Assembly (NCBI RefSeq): GCF_900100655.1
Contig: NZ_FNCE01000004.1
Coordinates: 93,332-157,331, forward strand
Origin: Limimonas halophila
GTDB taxonomy: Bacteria; Pseudomonadota; Alphaproteobacteria; Kiloniellales; Rhodovibrionaceae
DNA length: 64,000 nt
Direction of reading: 5' to 3'
The notes under the pieces were generated by a model. That model did not search any database and was not told the origin of the DNA. It worked only from the letters and a program-made list of their open reading frames with translations. The position numbers and the translations under genes are program-made. Positions 43,350-52,421 of the stretch are shown piece after piece (position 1 is the first letter of the stretch; each line of letters begins with the position of its first letter).

Positions 43350-45038
43350 ATGTCCGAAGACCGCCTCGCCATCGCGCTCGCCCAGCTCGACCCCGTCGTC
43401 GGCGACGTCGACGGCAACCTCCAGCGCCTGCGCGACGCCCGCGCACAGGCCACCGAAGAAGGTGCCGACGTCCTCATCGCCACGGAACTGGTGATCGCCG
43501 GCTATCCGCCCGAAGACCTTGTCCGCCGGGCGAGCTTCCTGGACCGCGTGGAGGACGCCGTGCGCGCCCTGGCCGCGGACACGGGCGACGGCGGCCCGGC
43601 GGTCGTCCTGGGCGCGCCCTGGCGCGAGGACCCGGAAACCCGCAAACGCGCCGACGACGGCCGCCTCTACAACGTCGCCCTCGTCCTCGACGGCGGCGAG
43701 GTGAAGGCCGTCCGCGCCAAGTGGGACCTGCCCAACTACGGCGTCTTCGACGAAAAGCGCCTCTTCACCCCTGGCGCGCTGCCGGGGCCGGTGCAGGTGC
43801 GCGGCGTGCGCCTGGGCCTCATGGTCTGCGAGGACATGTGGACCCCCGACGTCGCCGAGAGCTTGCAGGAAAACGGCGCCCAGATCCTCGTCGCCATCAA
43901 CGGCTCGCCCTTCGACACCGGCAAGCCCGACATCCGCCTGCAACTCGCCCTCGCGCGCGTGAGCGAATGCGAGCTGCCCCTGATCTACCTGAACCAAGTC
44001 GGCGGCCAGGACGAGCTGGTGTTCGACGGCGCCTCCTTCGCGCTGGACAGCGGCCGGAACCTCGTGGCGCAACTGCCCGCCTTCCGGGAAATGCTCGCCG
44101 TGACCACATGGCAGCCGGACGGCGAGGGCGACTGGACCGCCACCGACGGCCCGCGCGTCGCCCCGCCCGAGGGGCCGGAGGCCGTCTACCGCGCGCTCGT
44201 GCTCGGCCTGCGCGATTACGTGCGCAAGAACGGCTTTCCCGGCGCAGTGGTCGGGCTGTCCGGCGGCATCGATTCCGCGCTCACCGCCGCCGTGGCCGCC
44301 GACGCGCTCGGCCCGGACCAGCTTCGCTGCGTGCTCATGCCCTCGCCCTACACGCGCGCCTCGTCCAGCGAGGATGCGGAAGAGGTCGCGCGTCTGCTCG
44401 GCGCGCGCCTGGACACGCTCGGCATCGAACCGGCCATGACCGCCGTGCAGGACATGATGGCGCCCGTCTTCGACGACCTGCCGGCGGACACCACGGAAGA
44501 AAACATCCAGTCGCGCCTGCGCGGGCTGACGCTCATGGCCATCTCCAACAAGTTCGGGCCCATGGTGCTGGCGACGGGCAACAAGTCGGAGCTGGCCGTG
44601 GGCTACGCCACGCTCTACGGCGACATGTGCGGCGGCTACAACGTGCTCAAGGACGTCTACAAGACGCAGGTGTACGAACTGGCGCGCTGGCGCAACCAGC
44701 AGGCGCCCGAGGACGGCCTGGGCCCCGCCGGCCGCGTCATGCCCGAGCGCGTGCTGGAAAAGGCGCCCTCGGCGGAGCTGAAGCCCGACCAGACCGATCA
44801 GGACTCCCTGCCTCCCTACGGCGAGCTGGACGCCATCCTGGAAGGGCTGGTGGAGGACGATCAGGGCGTCGAGACCGTGGCGGCGCGCGGCCACGATGCC
44901 GGCCTCGTGCGCGAGGTGCAGCGGCGGCTGGAGGGCGCGGAGTACAAGCGCCGCCAGGGCGCGCCGGGCGCCAAGGTCTCGCGCCGCCAGTTCGGCCGCG
45001 ACCGCCGCTACCCCATGACCAACGGCTTCCGGGGGTAG
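43350..45038 (+). CDS. nadE: Glutamine-dependent NAD+ synthetase
   Basis: 562-residue two-domain enzyme, last step of NAD synthesis. The N-terminal nitrilase-type glutaminase shows the Glu in IATELVIAGYPPEDL, Lys in AKWDLPNYGVFDEKR and Cys in LMVCEDMWTPD. The C-terminal synthetase carries the ATP loop VVGLSGGIDSALTAAVAADAL (P-loop SGGIDS) and LATGNKSELAVGYATLYGD. Start ATG 43350 (MSEDRLAIALAQLDP) has ACGGAAG upstream. It follows the AT-rich unit and ends at a repeat-filled spacer. Confidence 0.96.
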   Translation: MSEDRLAIALAQLDPVVGDVDGNLQRLRDARAQATEEGADVLIATELVIAGYPPEDLVRRASFLDRVEDAVRALAADTGDGGPAVVLGAPWREDPETRKRADDGRLYNVALVLDGGEVKAVRAKWDLPNYGVFDEKRLFTPGALPGPVQVRGVRLGLMVCEDMWTPDVAESLQENGAQILVAINGSPFDTGKPDIRLQLALARVSECELPLIYLNQVGGQDELVFDGASFALDSGRNLVAQLPAFREMLAVTTWQPDGEGDWTATDGPRVAPPEGPEAVYRALVLGLRDYVRKNGFPGAVVGLSGGIDSALTAAVAADALGPDQLRCVLMPSPYTRASSSEDAEEVARLLGARLDTLGIEPAMTAVQDMMAPVFDDLPADTTEENIQSRLRGLTLMAISNKFGPMVLATGNKSELAVGYATLYGDMCGGYNVLKDVYKTQVYELARWRNQQAPEDGLGPAGRVMPERVLEKAPSAELKPDQTDQDSLPPYGELDAILEGLVEDDQGVETVAARGHDAGLVREVQRRLEGAEYKRRQGAPGAKVSRRQFGRDRRYPMTNGFRG

Positions 45039-45070
45039 ATGCGTCGGGCCAAGAAATGTCGCGCGGGCAA

Positions 45071-45164
45071 ACCCCATCCCCCTCTAGGCTCGGCGTACAG
45101 GCCGAGCCTCTCTCCCCCTTCCCCTTTGAAAGGGGAAGGGGGAGATGACAGAGGGGGTTGGGGT
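45071..45164. repeat. Nested palindromic repeat between nadE and gltX
   Basis: Three nested inverted repeats: outer ACCCCATCCCCCTCT (45071-45085) and AGAGGGGGTTGGGGT (45150-45164), one mismatch; AGGCTCGGC/GCCGAGCCT (45086-45109); and CTCCCCCTTCCCCTTT facing its complement between 45112 and 45144. This CCCTCTCCC-rich type is common in alphaproteobacterial spacers. Related to repeats at 3.9 and 59.7 kb by composition. Confidence 0.8.
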
Positions 45165-45223
45165 CAGTTCCGTCCTCGGCGCTGCAAACACTCCGAGCGC
45201 GGCCATGCGATGAGGCTTGCAAG

Positions 45224-46567
45224 ATGACCGTCCGCGTCCGCTTCGCGCCCAGTCCCACGGGCTATCTCCAGGTCGGCAACGCGCGCATCGCGCTCATCAA
45301 CTGGCTGCACGCGCGCGCCCACGGTGGCACCTTCGTGCTGCGCCTGGACGACACCGACGCCGCGCGCTCGGACGAGACCTACACGGCCGCCATCCGCGCC
45401 GACCTGGACTGGGTCGGGCTGCACTGGGACGAAGAGGTGCGCCAGGCCGACCGCCTGGACCGCTACACCGCCGCCGCCGAGCGCTTGCGCGAAGCGGGCT
45501 GGCTCTACCCCTGCTACGAAACGCCGGACGAGCTGGCGGACAAGCGTCGGGCGCAGGAGGCGCGCGGCAAGCCGCCCGTCTACGACCGCGCGGCGCTCAA
45601 CCTCTCGGCGGCCGAGCGCGCGCGCCTGGAAGGCGAGGGGCGGCGCCCGCACTGGCGCTTCAAGCTGGCGCCCGAAACGGTCGCCTGGACCGACCGCATC
45701 ACGGGGGAGCAGACCTTCCAGGCGGGCAGCGTCTCCGACCCTGTGCTGATCCGCGAGGACGGGCGGCCGCTCTACACGCTGACCTCGGTGGTGGACGACC
45801 TGGAACTGGGGATCACGGACGTCGTGCGCGGGGCCGACCACCTCGCCAACACGGCGGCGCAGATCCAGCTTTTCCGCGCCCTGGGCGGGGAGCCGCCGCG
45901 CTTCGCCCACCTGAGCCTGATGACGGACGCCGAGGGGCGCAAGCTGTCCAAGCGCGAAGCCGATCTCTCGCTGCAAAGCCTGCGGGAGCGCGAGGGGATC
46001 GAGGGCATGGCGCTCAATTCCTATCTGGCGAAGCTGGGCACGCCCGATCCCATCGACGCGCACCCGGACCTCGACGCCCTGGTGGCGGGCTTCGACCTCG
46101 GCCGTTTCGGCCGCGCCGCGCCCAAGTTCGACTGGGACGAGCTGCTGCGGCTCAACGCGCGCGTGCTCCAGCTTCTGCCGGTCGAGGCCGTGGCCGAGCG
46201 CCTGCGTGCCCTTGGCGTGCGCCGCGTGGACGCCGCGTTCTGGCAGGCCGTGCGCGGCAACCTGGGGCGGCTGTCGGACGCGAAGACCTGGGACGCCGTC
46301 TGCCACGATCCCCTCGACCCGTGGATCGAGGAGCCGGATTTCCTCGCCGAGGCGGCGGCGCACCTGCCGCCCGAGCCGTGGGACGACACCACCTGGAAGA
46401 CCTGGACCGACGCCGTGAAGGCGGCGACGGGGCGCAAGGGCGCGAAGCTCTTCAAACCGCTGCGCAAGGCGCTCACGGGGCGCGAGCACGGGCCGCCCAT
46501 GAACGCGCTGCTGCCGCTGATCGGCCACGACACCGCCGCGGCAAGGCTGCACGGGTGGACGGCCTGA
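45224..46567 (+). CDS. gltX: Glutamyl-tRNA synthetase with altered HIGH motif
   Basis: 447-residue class I synthetase charging tRNA with glutamate. RFAPSPTGYLQVGNARIAL holds the HIGH motif, but its first His is Gln16 (codon CAG), an unusual change at an ATP-binding residue. The second signature, GRKLSKREADLS, is normal, as are RLDDTDAARS and the GADHLANTAAQIQLF region. No zinc cysteine cluster is seen. Alphaproteobacteria often have two GltX proteins, one charging tRNA-Gln for amidation; this could be the second copy with different specificity. GAGG precedes ATG 45224. It is about 75 bases before cysS on the same strand. Confidence 0.9.
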   Translation: MTVRVRFAPSPTGYLQVGNARIALINWLHARAHGGTFVLRLDDTDAARSDETYTAAIRADLDWVGLHWDEEVRQADRLDRYTAAAERLREAGWLYPCYETPDELADKRRAQEARGKPPVYDRAALNLSAAERARLEGEGRRPHWRFKLAPETVAWTDRITGEQTFQAGSVSDPVLIREDGRPLYTLTSVVDDLELGITDVVRGADHLANTAAQIQLFRALGGEPPRFAHLSLMTDAEGRKLSKREADLSLQSLREREGIEGMALNSYLAKLGTPDPIDAHPDLDALVAGFDLGRFGRAAPKFDWDELLRLNARVLQLLPVEAVAERLRALGVRRVDAAFWQAVRGNLGRLSDAKTWDAVCHDPLDPWIEEPDFLAEAAAHLPPEPWDDTTWKTWTDAVKAATGRKGAKLFKPLRKALTGREHGPPMNALLPLIGHDTAAARLHGWTA

Positions 46568-46643
46568 TCGCCGCGCCCTTGGCCCCGTGCGCGGGCGTTT
46601 GCTACACGAACGCCGTTCCCCCCACCACACGACGGGCGCAGCC

Positions 46644-48023
46644 GTGGACATCCAGCTCACCAACACCCTGACCGGCCGCAAGCAAACCTTCCAGCCGCTC
46701 GATGCGGGGCGGGTGCGCATGTACGTCTGCGGCCCCACGGTCTACGACCGCGCGCACATCGGCAACGCGCGCCCCGTTGTGGTGTTCGACACCCTCTACC
46801 GCCTGCTGCGCCAGGTCTACGGCGCGGAGCACGTCGCCTACGCCCGCAACATCACCGACGTGGACGACAAGATCCTGGCGAAGGCGCGCGAAACCGGCGA
46901 GCCCATCGACGCGATCACCCAGCGCACCACGCGCGACTTCCACGAGGACATGGGCGCGCTGCAGGCGCTCGACCCCACGCACGAGCCGCGCGCCACGCAG
47001 TACATCCCGGCCATGATCCGGCTCATCGCGCGGCTGGTGGAAACCGGCCACGCCTACGCCACCGACGACGGGCACGTGCTCTTCCACGTGCCGTCGATGC
47101 CGGATTACGGCAAGCTCTCGGGGCGCTCGCGCGAGGACATGATCGCCGGCGCGCGGGTGGAGGTCGCCGATTACAAGCGCGATGCGGCCGACTTCGTGCT
47201 GTGGAAGCCCGCCGGGGCGGACGAACCCGGCTGGGACAGCCCGTGGGGGCGCGGCCGGCCCGGCTGGCACATCGAGTGCTCCGCCATGAGCGGCGAGCTG
47301 CTGGGCGAGACCTTCGACATTCACGGCGGCGGGCAGGATCTCATCTTCCCGCACCACGAAAACGAGATCGCCCAGTCCACCTGCGCCGGCCACGGCGAGT
47401 TCGCGCGCTATTGGCTGCACAACGGCTACCTGCTCGTGAACGGCGAGAAGATGTCCAAGTCCGAGGGCAACTTCTTCACCGTGCGCGAGCTGCTGGACGA
47501 GGGCTGGCCCGGCGAGGCCATCCGCCTCGTGCTGCTGTCGGCGCAGTACCGCCACCCGCTGGACTTCACCCGCGACAAGCTGGGCGACGCGCGCGCGCAG
47601 CTCGACCGCCTTTATACCGCGCTTCACCACGCCGCCCACGTCGAGGCCGCCGATGCCGGGCCGGACGCGGGCGTGCTGGCCGCGCTCGCGGACGACCTCA
47701 ACACGCCGGAGGCGCTGGCGGCGCTGCACGCGCGCGCCAACGCGCTTAACAAGGCGGCGGACATTGCCGAGGCGGCGGAGCACAAGGCGGCGCTGCTCGG
47801 TGGCGCGGCGCTGCTGGGCCTGGTGCGCGAGGCCCCGGAGACCTGGCTGAAGGGCACGGTGTCGCCGGACGAGGCGGCCGAGATCGAACGCCTGATCGCC
47901 GAGCGCGCGGATGCACGCAAGCGCAAGGACTTCGCCGCCGCCGACCGCATCCGTGACGACCTCAAGGCGCGCGGCATCGCGCTGGAGGACGGGCCGCAGG
48001 GCACGACCTGGCGCAAGGCCTGA
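46644..48023 (+). CDS. cysS: Cysteinyl-tRNA synthetase
   Basis: 459-residue class I synthetase, the usual length. Zinc ligands are in MYVCGPTVYD, WHIECSAM and HHENEIAQS; HIGNAR is the HIGH motif and GEKMSKSEGNF the KMSKS motif. The start is GTG 46644 (DIQLTNTLTGRKQ), which aligns with the family; the ribosome binding site is weak. It follows gltX. Confidence 0.96.
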   Translation: MDIQLTNTLTGRKQTFQPLDAGRVRMYVCGPTVYDRAHIGNARPVVVFDTLYRLLRQVYGAEHVAYARNITDVDDKILAKARETGEPIDAITQRTTRDFHEDMGALQALDPTHEPRATQYIPAMIRLIARLVETGHAYATDDGHVLFHVPSMPDYGKLSGRSREDMIAGARVEVADYKRDAADFVLWKPAGADEPGWDSPWGRGRPGWHIECSAMSGELLGETFDIHGGGQDLIFPHHENEIAQSTCAGHGEFARYWLHNGYLLVNGEKMSKSEGNFFTVRELLDEGWPGEAIRLVLLSAQYRHPLDFTRDKLGDARAQLDRLYTALHHAAHVEAADAGPDAGVLAALADDLNTPEALAALHARANALNKAADIAEAAEHKAALLGGAALLGLVREAPETWLKGTVSPDEAAEIERLIAERADARKRKDFAAADRIRDDLKARGIALEDGPQGTTWRKA

Positions 48024-48189
48024 GCTCCCGTCGGCGCAGGCGAGGGGGTCGCCCGCCCGGCGTTCAATTCCCCCGGTTGATGGATGTTTTCTCCCGCCAT
48101 CCACGCGGGTACCCTTTACCCGTGTTTAACGGATTTTAGCCGATTGTGCGTTAAAGTCGGTTGAGGCGGCTAGGGGGGAACGCCGGGGG

Positions 48190-48876
48190 ATGTCCTGGAT
48201 CGAGGAGGTGTGCGCGGCGCACGCGGATCAGCTCCAGCACTGCGTCGCGCATCCGGCGCTGGATCAGCTTTTCGCCAGCCGGCTCCCCCGGGACCGCTTC
48301 CTGGTCTATCTGCATCAGGATCTCGTTTATCTGCGCGAGGAGGCCAAGGTTCTCGCCCACGCCGCCAGCAAGGCGCGCAGCCTCGACGCCGCGTCCCGCA
48401 TTGCGCGGCTGGTGCGGGAGGTCAACGCCGAGGAGAGCCTCCGCCACCAGACCCTGGCGACGCACCTGGGCCAGCCCGTCGATCCCCTGGCCGTTACGCC
48501 GGCGCCCGCAACCCATGCCTACGTCAGCCACCTGCGCTCGGTCGCGTTCGACGGCGGGCTGCTGGAAATCCTGGCGGCGCTCTACCCCTCGCCCTGGCTC
48601 TACACCTGCGTCGGCCGCCACTTCGCCGACAGCGAGCCCGCCGATCCGCTGGTGCGCAACCTGCTGGACTACTATCGAGGCGACTCCCTGCCACGGAGTG
48701 TCGCAACCTTGGGCGCGTTGATCGACGACGCCGGCGCCGAGGCCGATCAGGTGGCGCGCTTGTCGGCGTGCCGGGCGTTCGCCGTGAGCCTGCACCACCA
48801 GCGCCGCTTCCTGGACATGGTGCTGACGGGGGACGCCTGGGCGTTCGAAACCCCGCAAGACGCCGGCGATGGCTGA
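48190..48876 (+). CDS. TenA-family protein, catalytic residues lost
   Basis: 228-residue all-helical protein of the TenA/thiaminase II family, paralogous to the next gene. D44 in LHQDLVYLREEAKVL is kept, but the catalytic cysteine of the family (LLPC in the paralogue) is S134 in LYPSPWLY and the catalytic glutamate is Q204 in LHHQRRFLDM. TenA normally hydrolyses aminopyrimidines for thiamin salvage; with both residues lost it is unlikely to do so and may bind a ligand or do different chemistry. No TPP riboswitch lies upstream; the spacer has CGGGTA/TACCCG and TTAACG/CGTTAA inverted repeats. Confidence 0.82.
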   Translation: MSWIEEVCAAHADQLQHCVAHPALDQLFASRLPRDRFLVYLHQDLVYLREEAKVLAHAASKARSLDAASRIARLVREVNAEESLRHQTLATHLGQPVDPLAVTPAPATHAYVSHLRSVAFDGGLLEILAALYPSPWLYTCVGRHFADSEPADPLVRNLLDYYRGDSLPRSVATLGALIDDAGAEADQVARLSACRAFAVSLHHQRRFLDMVLTGDAWAFETPQDAGDG

Positions 48877-49037
48877 CCGGCGACGCGCTCGCGTGCACCC
48901 GGCGCGGCGCGCTTTCAACGTTCGGCCGTCAAACGAATATTAACGATTTTTTTCCAAAACACTTAACAGCCACGACAACGACGGAACCGCGGCCGGGCGG
49001 CGAAGCGGCCCGGCCCCGCCGGATTCGAGGACGCAGG

Positions 49038-49730
49038 ATGCCCTTCGCCGCGGAGCTTTGCGACGGCCACGCCAACCTCGTCGACCGCCTGATCACCCAT
49101 CCGTTCCTCGTCGAGCTTGCCGCCGGAACCCTGCCGCACGCCTGCTTTCGGCGCTTCCTGGAACAGGACCTCTACATCCTGGCCGAGGAGGCGAAGGTGT
49201 TCGCCGTCACGGCCAGCCGCGCGCCGACCCTGGCCGAAGCGGCGCGGCTCGCCGCCCTCATCGATCAGCTCAACGTCGACGAGCACAGCCGCCACCGGGT
49301 GCTGCTGGAACACGTCGGCGGCGCGCCCGATGCCGCCGAGTTCGTGCCGCTGCCCACGACCTATGCCTACGCCAACCACCTGCACGCGCGGGCCACCGAC
49401 GGTCACCGCGTGACCGTGCTGGCGGCGTTGTTGCCGTGTGCGCACCTCTACAGCCAGTTCGGCCGGCGCTACGTCGACGCCGCGCCGGCGGACCCCATCT
49501 ACAAGACGTGGCTGCGCGCCTATCAGGATGGCAACCTGGACCCCTACATCGCCACGCACGCGCAGGCGCTGGACGACGCCGCCGCGGCGGCCGGCGAGGC
49601 CGACCGCGCCGCCGCCAGACAGGCGTTCGCCATCAGCCTGCACTACGAACAGGGCTTTCTGGACATGGCCTGCTACGGCGAGGCCTGGCGCTGGGCCGGC
49701 GACGGCGGCAGCGACGCGCCCGTGGGGTGA
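49038..49730 (+). CDS. tenA: TenA-family thiaminase II / aminopyrimidine aminohydrolase
   Basis: 230-residue TenA family protein with all expected catalytic residues at positions matching B. subtilis TenA within one: D44 (LEQDLYILAEEAKVF), C134 (LLPCAHLY) and E204 (LHYEQGFLDMACYGEAW). It probably hydrolyses thiamin breakdown products such as aminomethyl-pyrimidine for HMP salvage. GAGGACGC precedes ATG 49038. It is 160 bases after its degenerate paralogue, with an AT-rich spacer (AATATTAACG, T run) between. No other thiamin genes and no TPP riboswitch are near. Confidence 0.85.
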   Translation: MPFAAELCDGHANLVDRLITHPFLVELAAGTLPHACFRRFLEQDLYILAEEAKVFAVTASRAPTLAEAARLAALIDQLNVDEHSRHRVLLEHVGGAPDAAEFVPLPTTYAYANHLHARATDGHRVTVLAALLPCAHLYSQFGRRYVDAAPADPIYKTWLRAYQDGNLDPYIATHAQALDDAAAAAGEADRAAARQAFAISLHYEQGFLDMACYGEAWRWAGDGGSDAPVG

Positions 49731-49819
49731 GCGCGCCGACGCGCGGGCGTTGACCTTTGCCCGCGCGCCCGCGTACCACCATCTTCGGATCGAACAGGCC
49801 ACACAGGCATGGCGCGCAG

Positions 49820-51433
49820 ATGACCACCGGCGAGCCCGTCACCTTCTACGATTCCACCCTGCGCGACGGCGCGCAGACCCAGGGCGTGGACTTTTCCGTC
49901 GCCGACAAGCAGGCGCTGGCGGCGTCGCTCAACCGCATGGGCGTGGACTACATCGAGGGCGGCTGGCCCGGCGCGAACCCCACGGACGACGCCTTCTTCG
50001 CCGACAGGCCCCGCTACAGCCACGCGCGCCTCATCGCGTTCGGCATGACGCGGCGGCCCGGCCGCTCGGCCGCCAACGACCCCGCGCTGGCGGGCCTGAT
50101 CAACGCCGGCGCGCAAGGCGTGTGCATGGTGGGCAAGACGTGGGACTTCCACGTCGACGTGGCGCTCGGCATCGACCGCCAGGAGAACATCGACCTCATC
50201 GGCGACAGCGTGGCCCACGCCGCCGCGCACACCGAAGAGGCCATGTTCGACGCCGAGCACTTCTTCGACGGCTACAAGAACAACCCCGCGTTCGCGCTCG
50301 CCTGCGTGGAAGCCGCCTACGAGGCCGGCGCGCGCTGGATCGTGCTGTGCGACACCAACGGCGGCACGCTGCCCGAGGAGGTCGAGCGCATCGTGGGCGA
50401 GGTGAGCGCGCGCATCCCCGGCCGCCAGCTCGGCATCCACTGCCACGACGACACCGGCAACGCCGTCGCCAACTCCCTGGCCGCCGTGCGCGCGGGCGCG
50501 CGGCAGGTGCAGGGCACGCTCAACGGCCTGGGCGAGCGCTGCGGCAACGCCAACCTCATCTCCTGCATGGCGACGCTGGCGCTCAAGACGGATTTCAAGA
50601 CCAACCTGACCGACGCGCAGCTGCGCGAGCTGACCGGCGTGTCGCGCGAGCTGGACGAGCGCCTGAACCGCGCGCCCTCGCAGGGGCTGCCCTACGTCGG
50701 CGAGAGCGCGTTCGCCCACAAGGGTGGGCTGCACGTCTCCGCCGTCCAGCGCGACCCGCGCACCTACGAGCACATCGACCCCGCGCAGGTCGGCAACCGC
50801 CGCCACATCGTCGTCTCCGACCAGGCCGGGCGCGCCAACGTCCTGGCCCGCTTCCACGAGATCGGCCTGGAGCTGCCGGACGACGATCCGCAGGTCACGA
50901 AGCTGGTGGAGACGGTGAAGGCGCGCGAGTTCGAGGGCTACGCCTACGACGGCGCCGCCGCCAGCTTCGAGCTGCTGGCCCGGCGCGCGCTGGGGCAGGT
51001 GCCGGACTACTTCGGCCTCAACCGCTTCCGCGTCATGGACGACCGGCGCTGGAACGCGCGCGGCGAGCTGGTGACGGAGTCCGAGGCCACCGTCACCACC
51101 ACGGTGCGCGGCGAGGAGGTGATGACGGTCGCCACCGGCAACGGCCCCGTGAACGCGCTCGACCTCGCGCTGCGCAAGGCGCTGCTGGGCGTCTACCCGC
51201 AGCTCGCCGACATGCGGCTGACGGACTACAAGGTGCGCATCCTCACGCCGCAGGCCGGCTCAGGCGCGGTGACGCGCGTGATGATCGAAAGCGCCGACCG
51301 CCAGGGCCGGCACTGGTGCACCGTCGGCGTCTCGGCCAACATCGTGGACGCCTCGTTCAACGCGCTGCACGACGGCATCACCTGGAAGCTCTACCACGAG
51401 GGGGCGCCCGCCATCGCGGCGGCCGCCGAATGA
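49820..51433 (+). CDS. cimA: (R)-citramalate synthase
   Basis: 537 residues of the LeuA/CimA family, condensing pyruvate with acetyl-CoA to citramalate for isoleucine. The N-terminal TIM barrel carries FYDSTLRDGAQ (metal Asp) and GIHCHDDTGNAVAN (metal His residues), and the C-terminal LeuA-type regulatory domain is present. VDYIEGGWPGANPTD and KGGLHVSAVQRDPRTYEHI are closer to CimA than to isopropylmalate or homocitrate synthases. Start ATG 49820; weak ribosome binding site. Its stop overlaps the trmJ start in ATGA. Confidence 0.92.
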   Translation: MTTGEPVTFYDSTLRDGAQTQGVDFSVADKQALAASLNRMGVDYIEGGWPGANPTDDAFFADRPRYSHARLIAFGMTRRPGRSAANDPALAGLINAGAQGVCMVGKTWDFHVDVALGIDRQENIDLIGDSVAHAAAHTEEAMFDAEHFFDGYKNNPAFALACVEAAYEAGARWIVLCDTNGGTLPEEVERIVGEVSARIPGRQLGIHCHDDTGNAVANSLAAVRAGARQVQGTLNGLGERCGNANLISCMATLALKTDFKTNLTDAQLRELTGVSRELDERLNRAPSQGLPYVGESAFAHKGGLHVSAVQRDPRTYEHIDPAQVGNRRHIVVSDQAGRANVLARFHEIGLELPDDDPQVTKLVETVKAREFEGYAYDGAAASFELLARRALGQVPDYFGLNRFRVMDDRRWNARGELVTESEATVTTTVRGEEVMTVATGNGPVNALDLALRKALLGVYPQLADMRLTDYKVRILTPQAGSGAVTRVMIESADRQGRHWCTVGVSANIVDASFNALHDGITWKLYHEGAPAIAAAAE

Positions 51434-52215
51434 GCGCGCCCGCATCGACGCCGCCGGTCGTCGTCCTCGATCAGCCGCAGCTCGGCCAGAACATCGGCAT
51501 GGTCGCGCGCGCCATGGCGAACTGCGCGCTGACGGACATGCGGCTTGTCGCCCCGCGCGACGGCTGGCCCAACCACCACGCCTGGGACGCCGCTGCGGGG
51601 GCCACCTGGATTCTCGACCGCGCCGAGGTCTACGACGACCTCACGGACGCGCTGGCGGATCTCACGCGCGTCTACGCCACCAGCATCCGCCAGCGCGAGA
51701 CCGTGAAGCCCACGGTCACGCCCAAGCGCGCCGCGGAGGAGCTGCGCGAGGCCGGCGGCATGGGCGAGACGACGGGCCTGCTCTTCGGCCCCGAGCGCAC
51801 GGGCCTGACCAACTGGGCCATGACGCACGCCGACGCGGTGCTGACGGTGCCGCTGAACCCGGACTTTCCCTCGCTCAACCTCGCCCAGGCCGTGCTGCTG
51901 GTGGGCTACGAGTGGTGGCAGCTCGGCGACACCAGCCCCATGCGCACGCTCGCCTCGACCGGGGCGGGGCCGCGCGCCACCAAGGCCGACCTGGAGAACT
52001 TCTACGGCCGGCTGGAGGGGGCGCTCGCCGACGCCGGCTTCTACACCGACGACGCCAAGCGCCCGCTCGTCCAGCGCCAGGTGCGCAACATCTTCGCGCG
52101 CACCGGGCTGACGCGGGCGGAGGTGAACACCTTGCACGGCATCGTCTCCGCCCTGCTGCGCCTGCCCAAGGGCGCGCCGCCGGTGCGCCGCGACGACGGG
52201 GACGGCGAGGGCTGA
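51430..52215 (+). CDS. trmJ: tRNA/rRNA methyltransferase, TrmJ-like SPOUT
   Basis: 261-residue SPOUT-class methyltransferase. QLGQNIGMVARAM, LFGPERTGLTN and SLNLAQAVLLVGYEW are the knotted-fold SAM-binding motifs of the TrmJ/LasT group, and the C-terminal helical extension fits TrmJ, which makes 2'-O-methylation at tRNA position 32. Translationally coupled to cimA by an ATGA overlap, though the functions are unrelated. Confidence 0.88.
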   Translation: MSAPASTPPVVVLDQPQLGQNIGMVARAMANCALTDMRLVAPRDGWPNHHAWDAAAGATWILDRAEVYDDLTDALADLTRVYATSIRQRETVKPTVTPKRAAEELREAGGMGETTGLLFGPERTGLTNWAMTHADAVLTVPLNPDFPSLNLAQAVLLVGYEWWQLGDTSPMRTLASTGAGPRATKADLENFYGRLEGALADAGFYTDDAKRPLVQRQVRNIFARTGLTRAEVNTLHGIVSALLRLPKGAPPVRRDDGDGEG

Positions 52216-52222
52216 CCCCGCC

Positions 52223-52250
52223 TTGACTCGGGCGCCCCGGTTTGTACGGT
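52223..52250 (+). promoter_or_regulatory. Candidate rpsD promoter
   Basis: TTGACT at 52223-52228 and TACGGT at 52245-52250 with 16 bases between, in the 206-base leader before rpsD. Good -35, weak -10. By eye. Confidence 0.4.
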
Positions 52251-52421
52251 GCGCCCCTCCCGGGATGCGGGCCGAGGGTCAGGTGTGCCCAAAGCCGCCG
52301 GCCGTCGTGCCCCGCCCACCCGCGGTTCGCTCGCATGCTCTGCATGGAACGGACCGCTGCGGATCGGGATGACCGGGAGCCCACGCGAGACGCGTCCAAC
52401 AAACCGGAGATCCGTTGCGCC

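Noticed and set aside
48024..48189. TPP riboswitch upstream of the TenA genes
   Set aside because: The conserved CTGAGA and ACCTGATCTGGATAAT-type segments are missing; only small inverted repeats are present.
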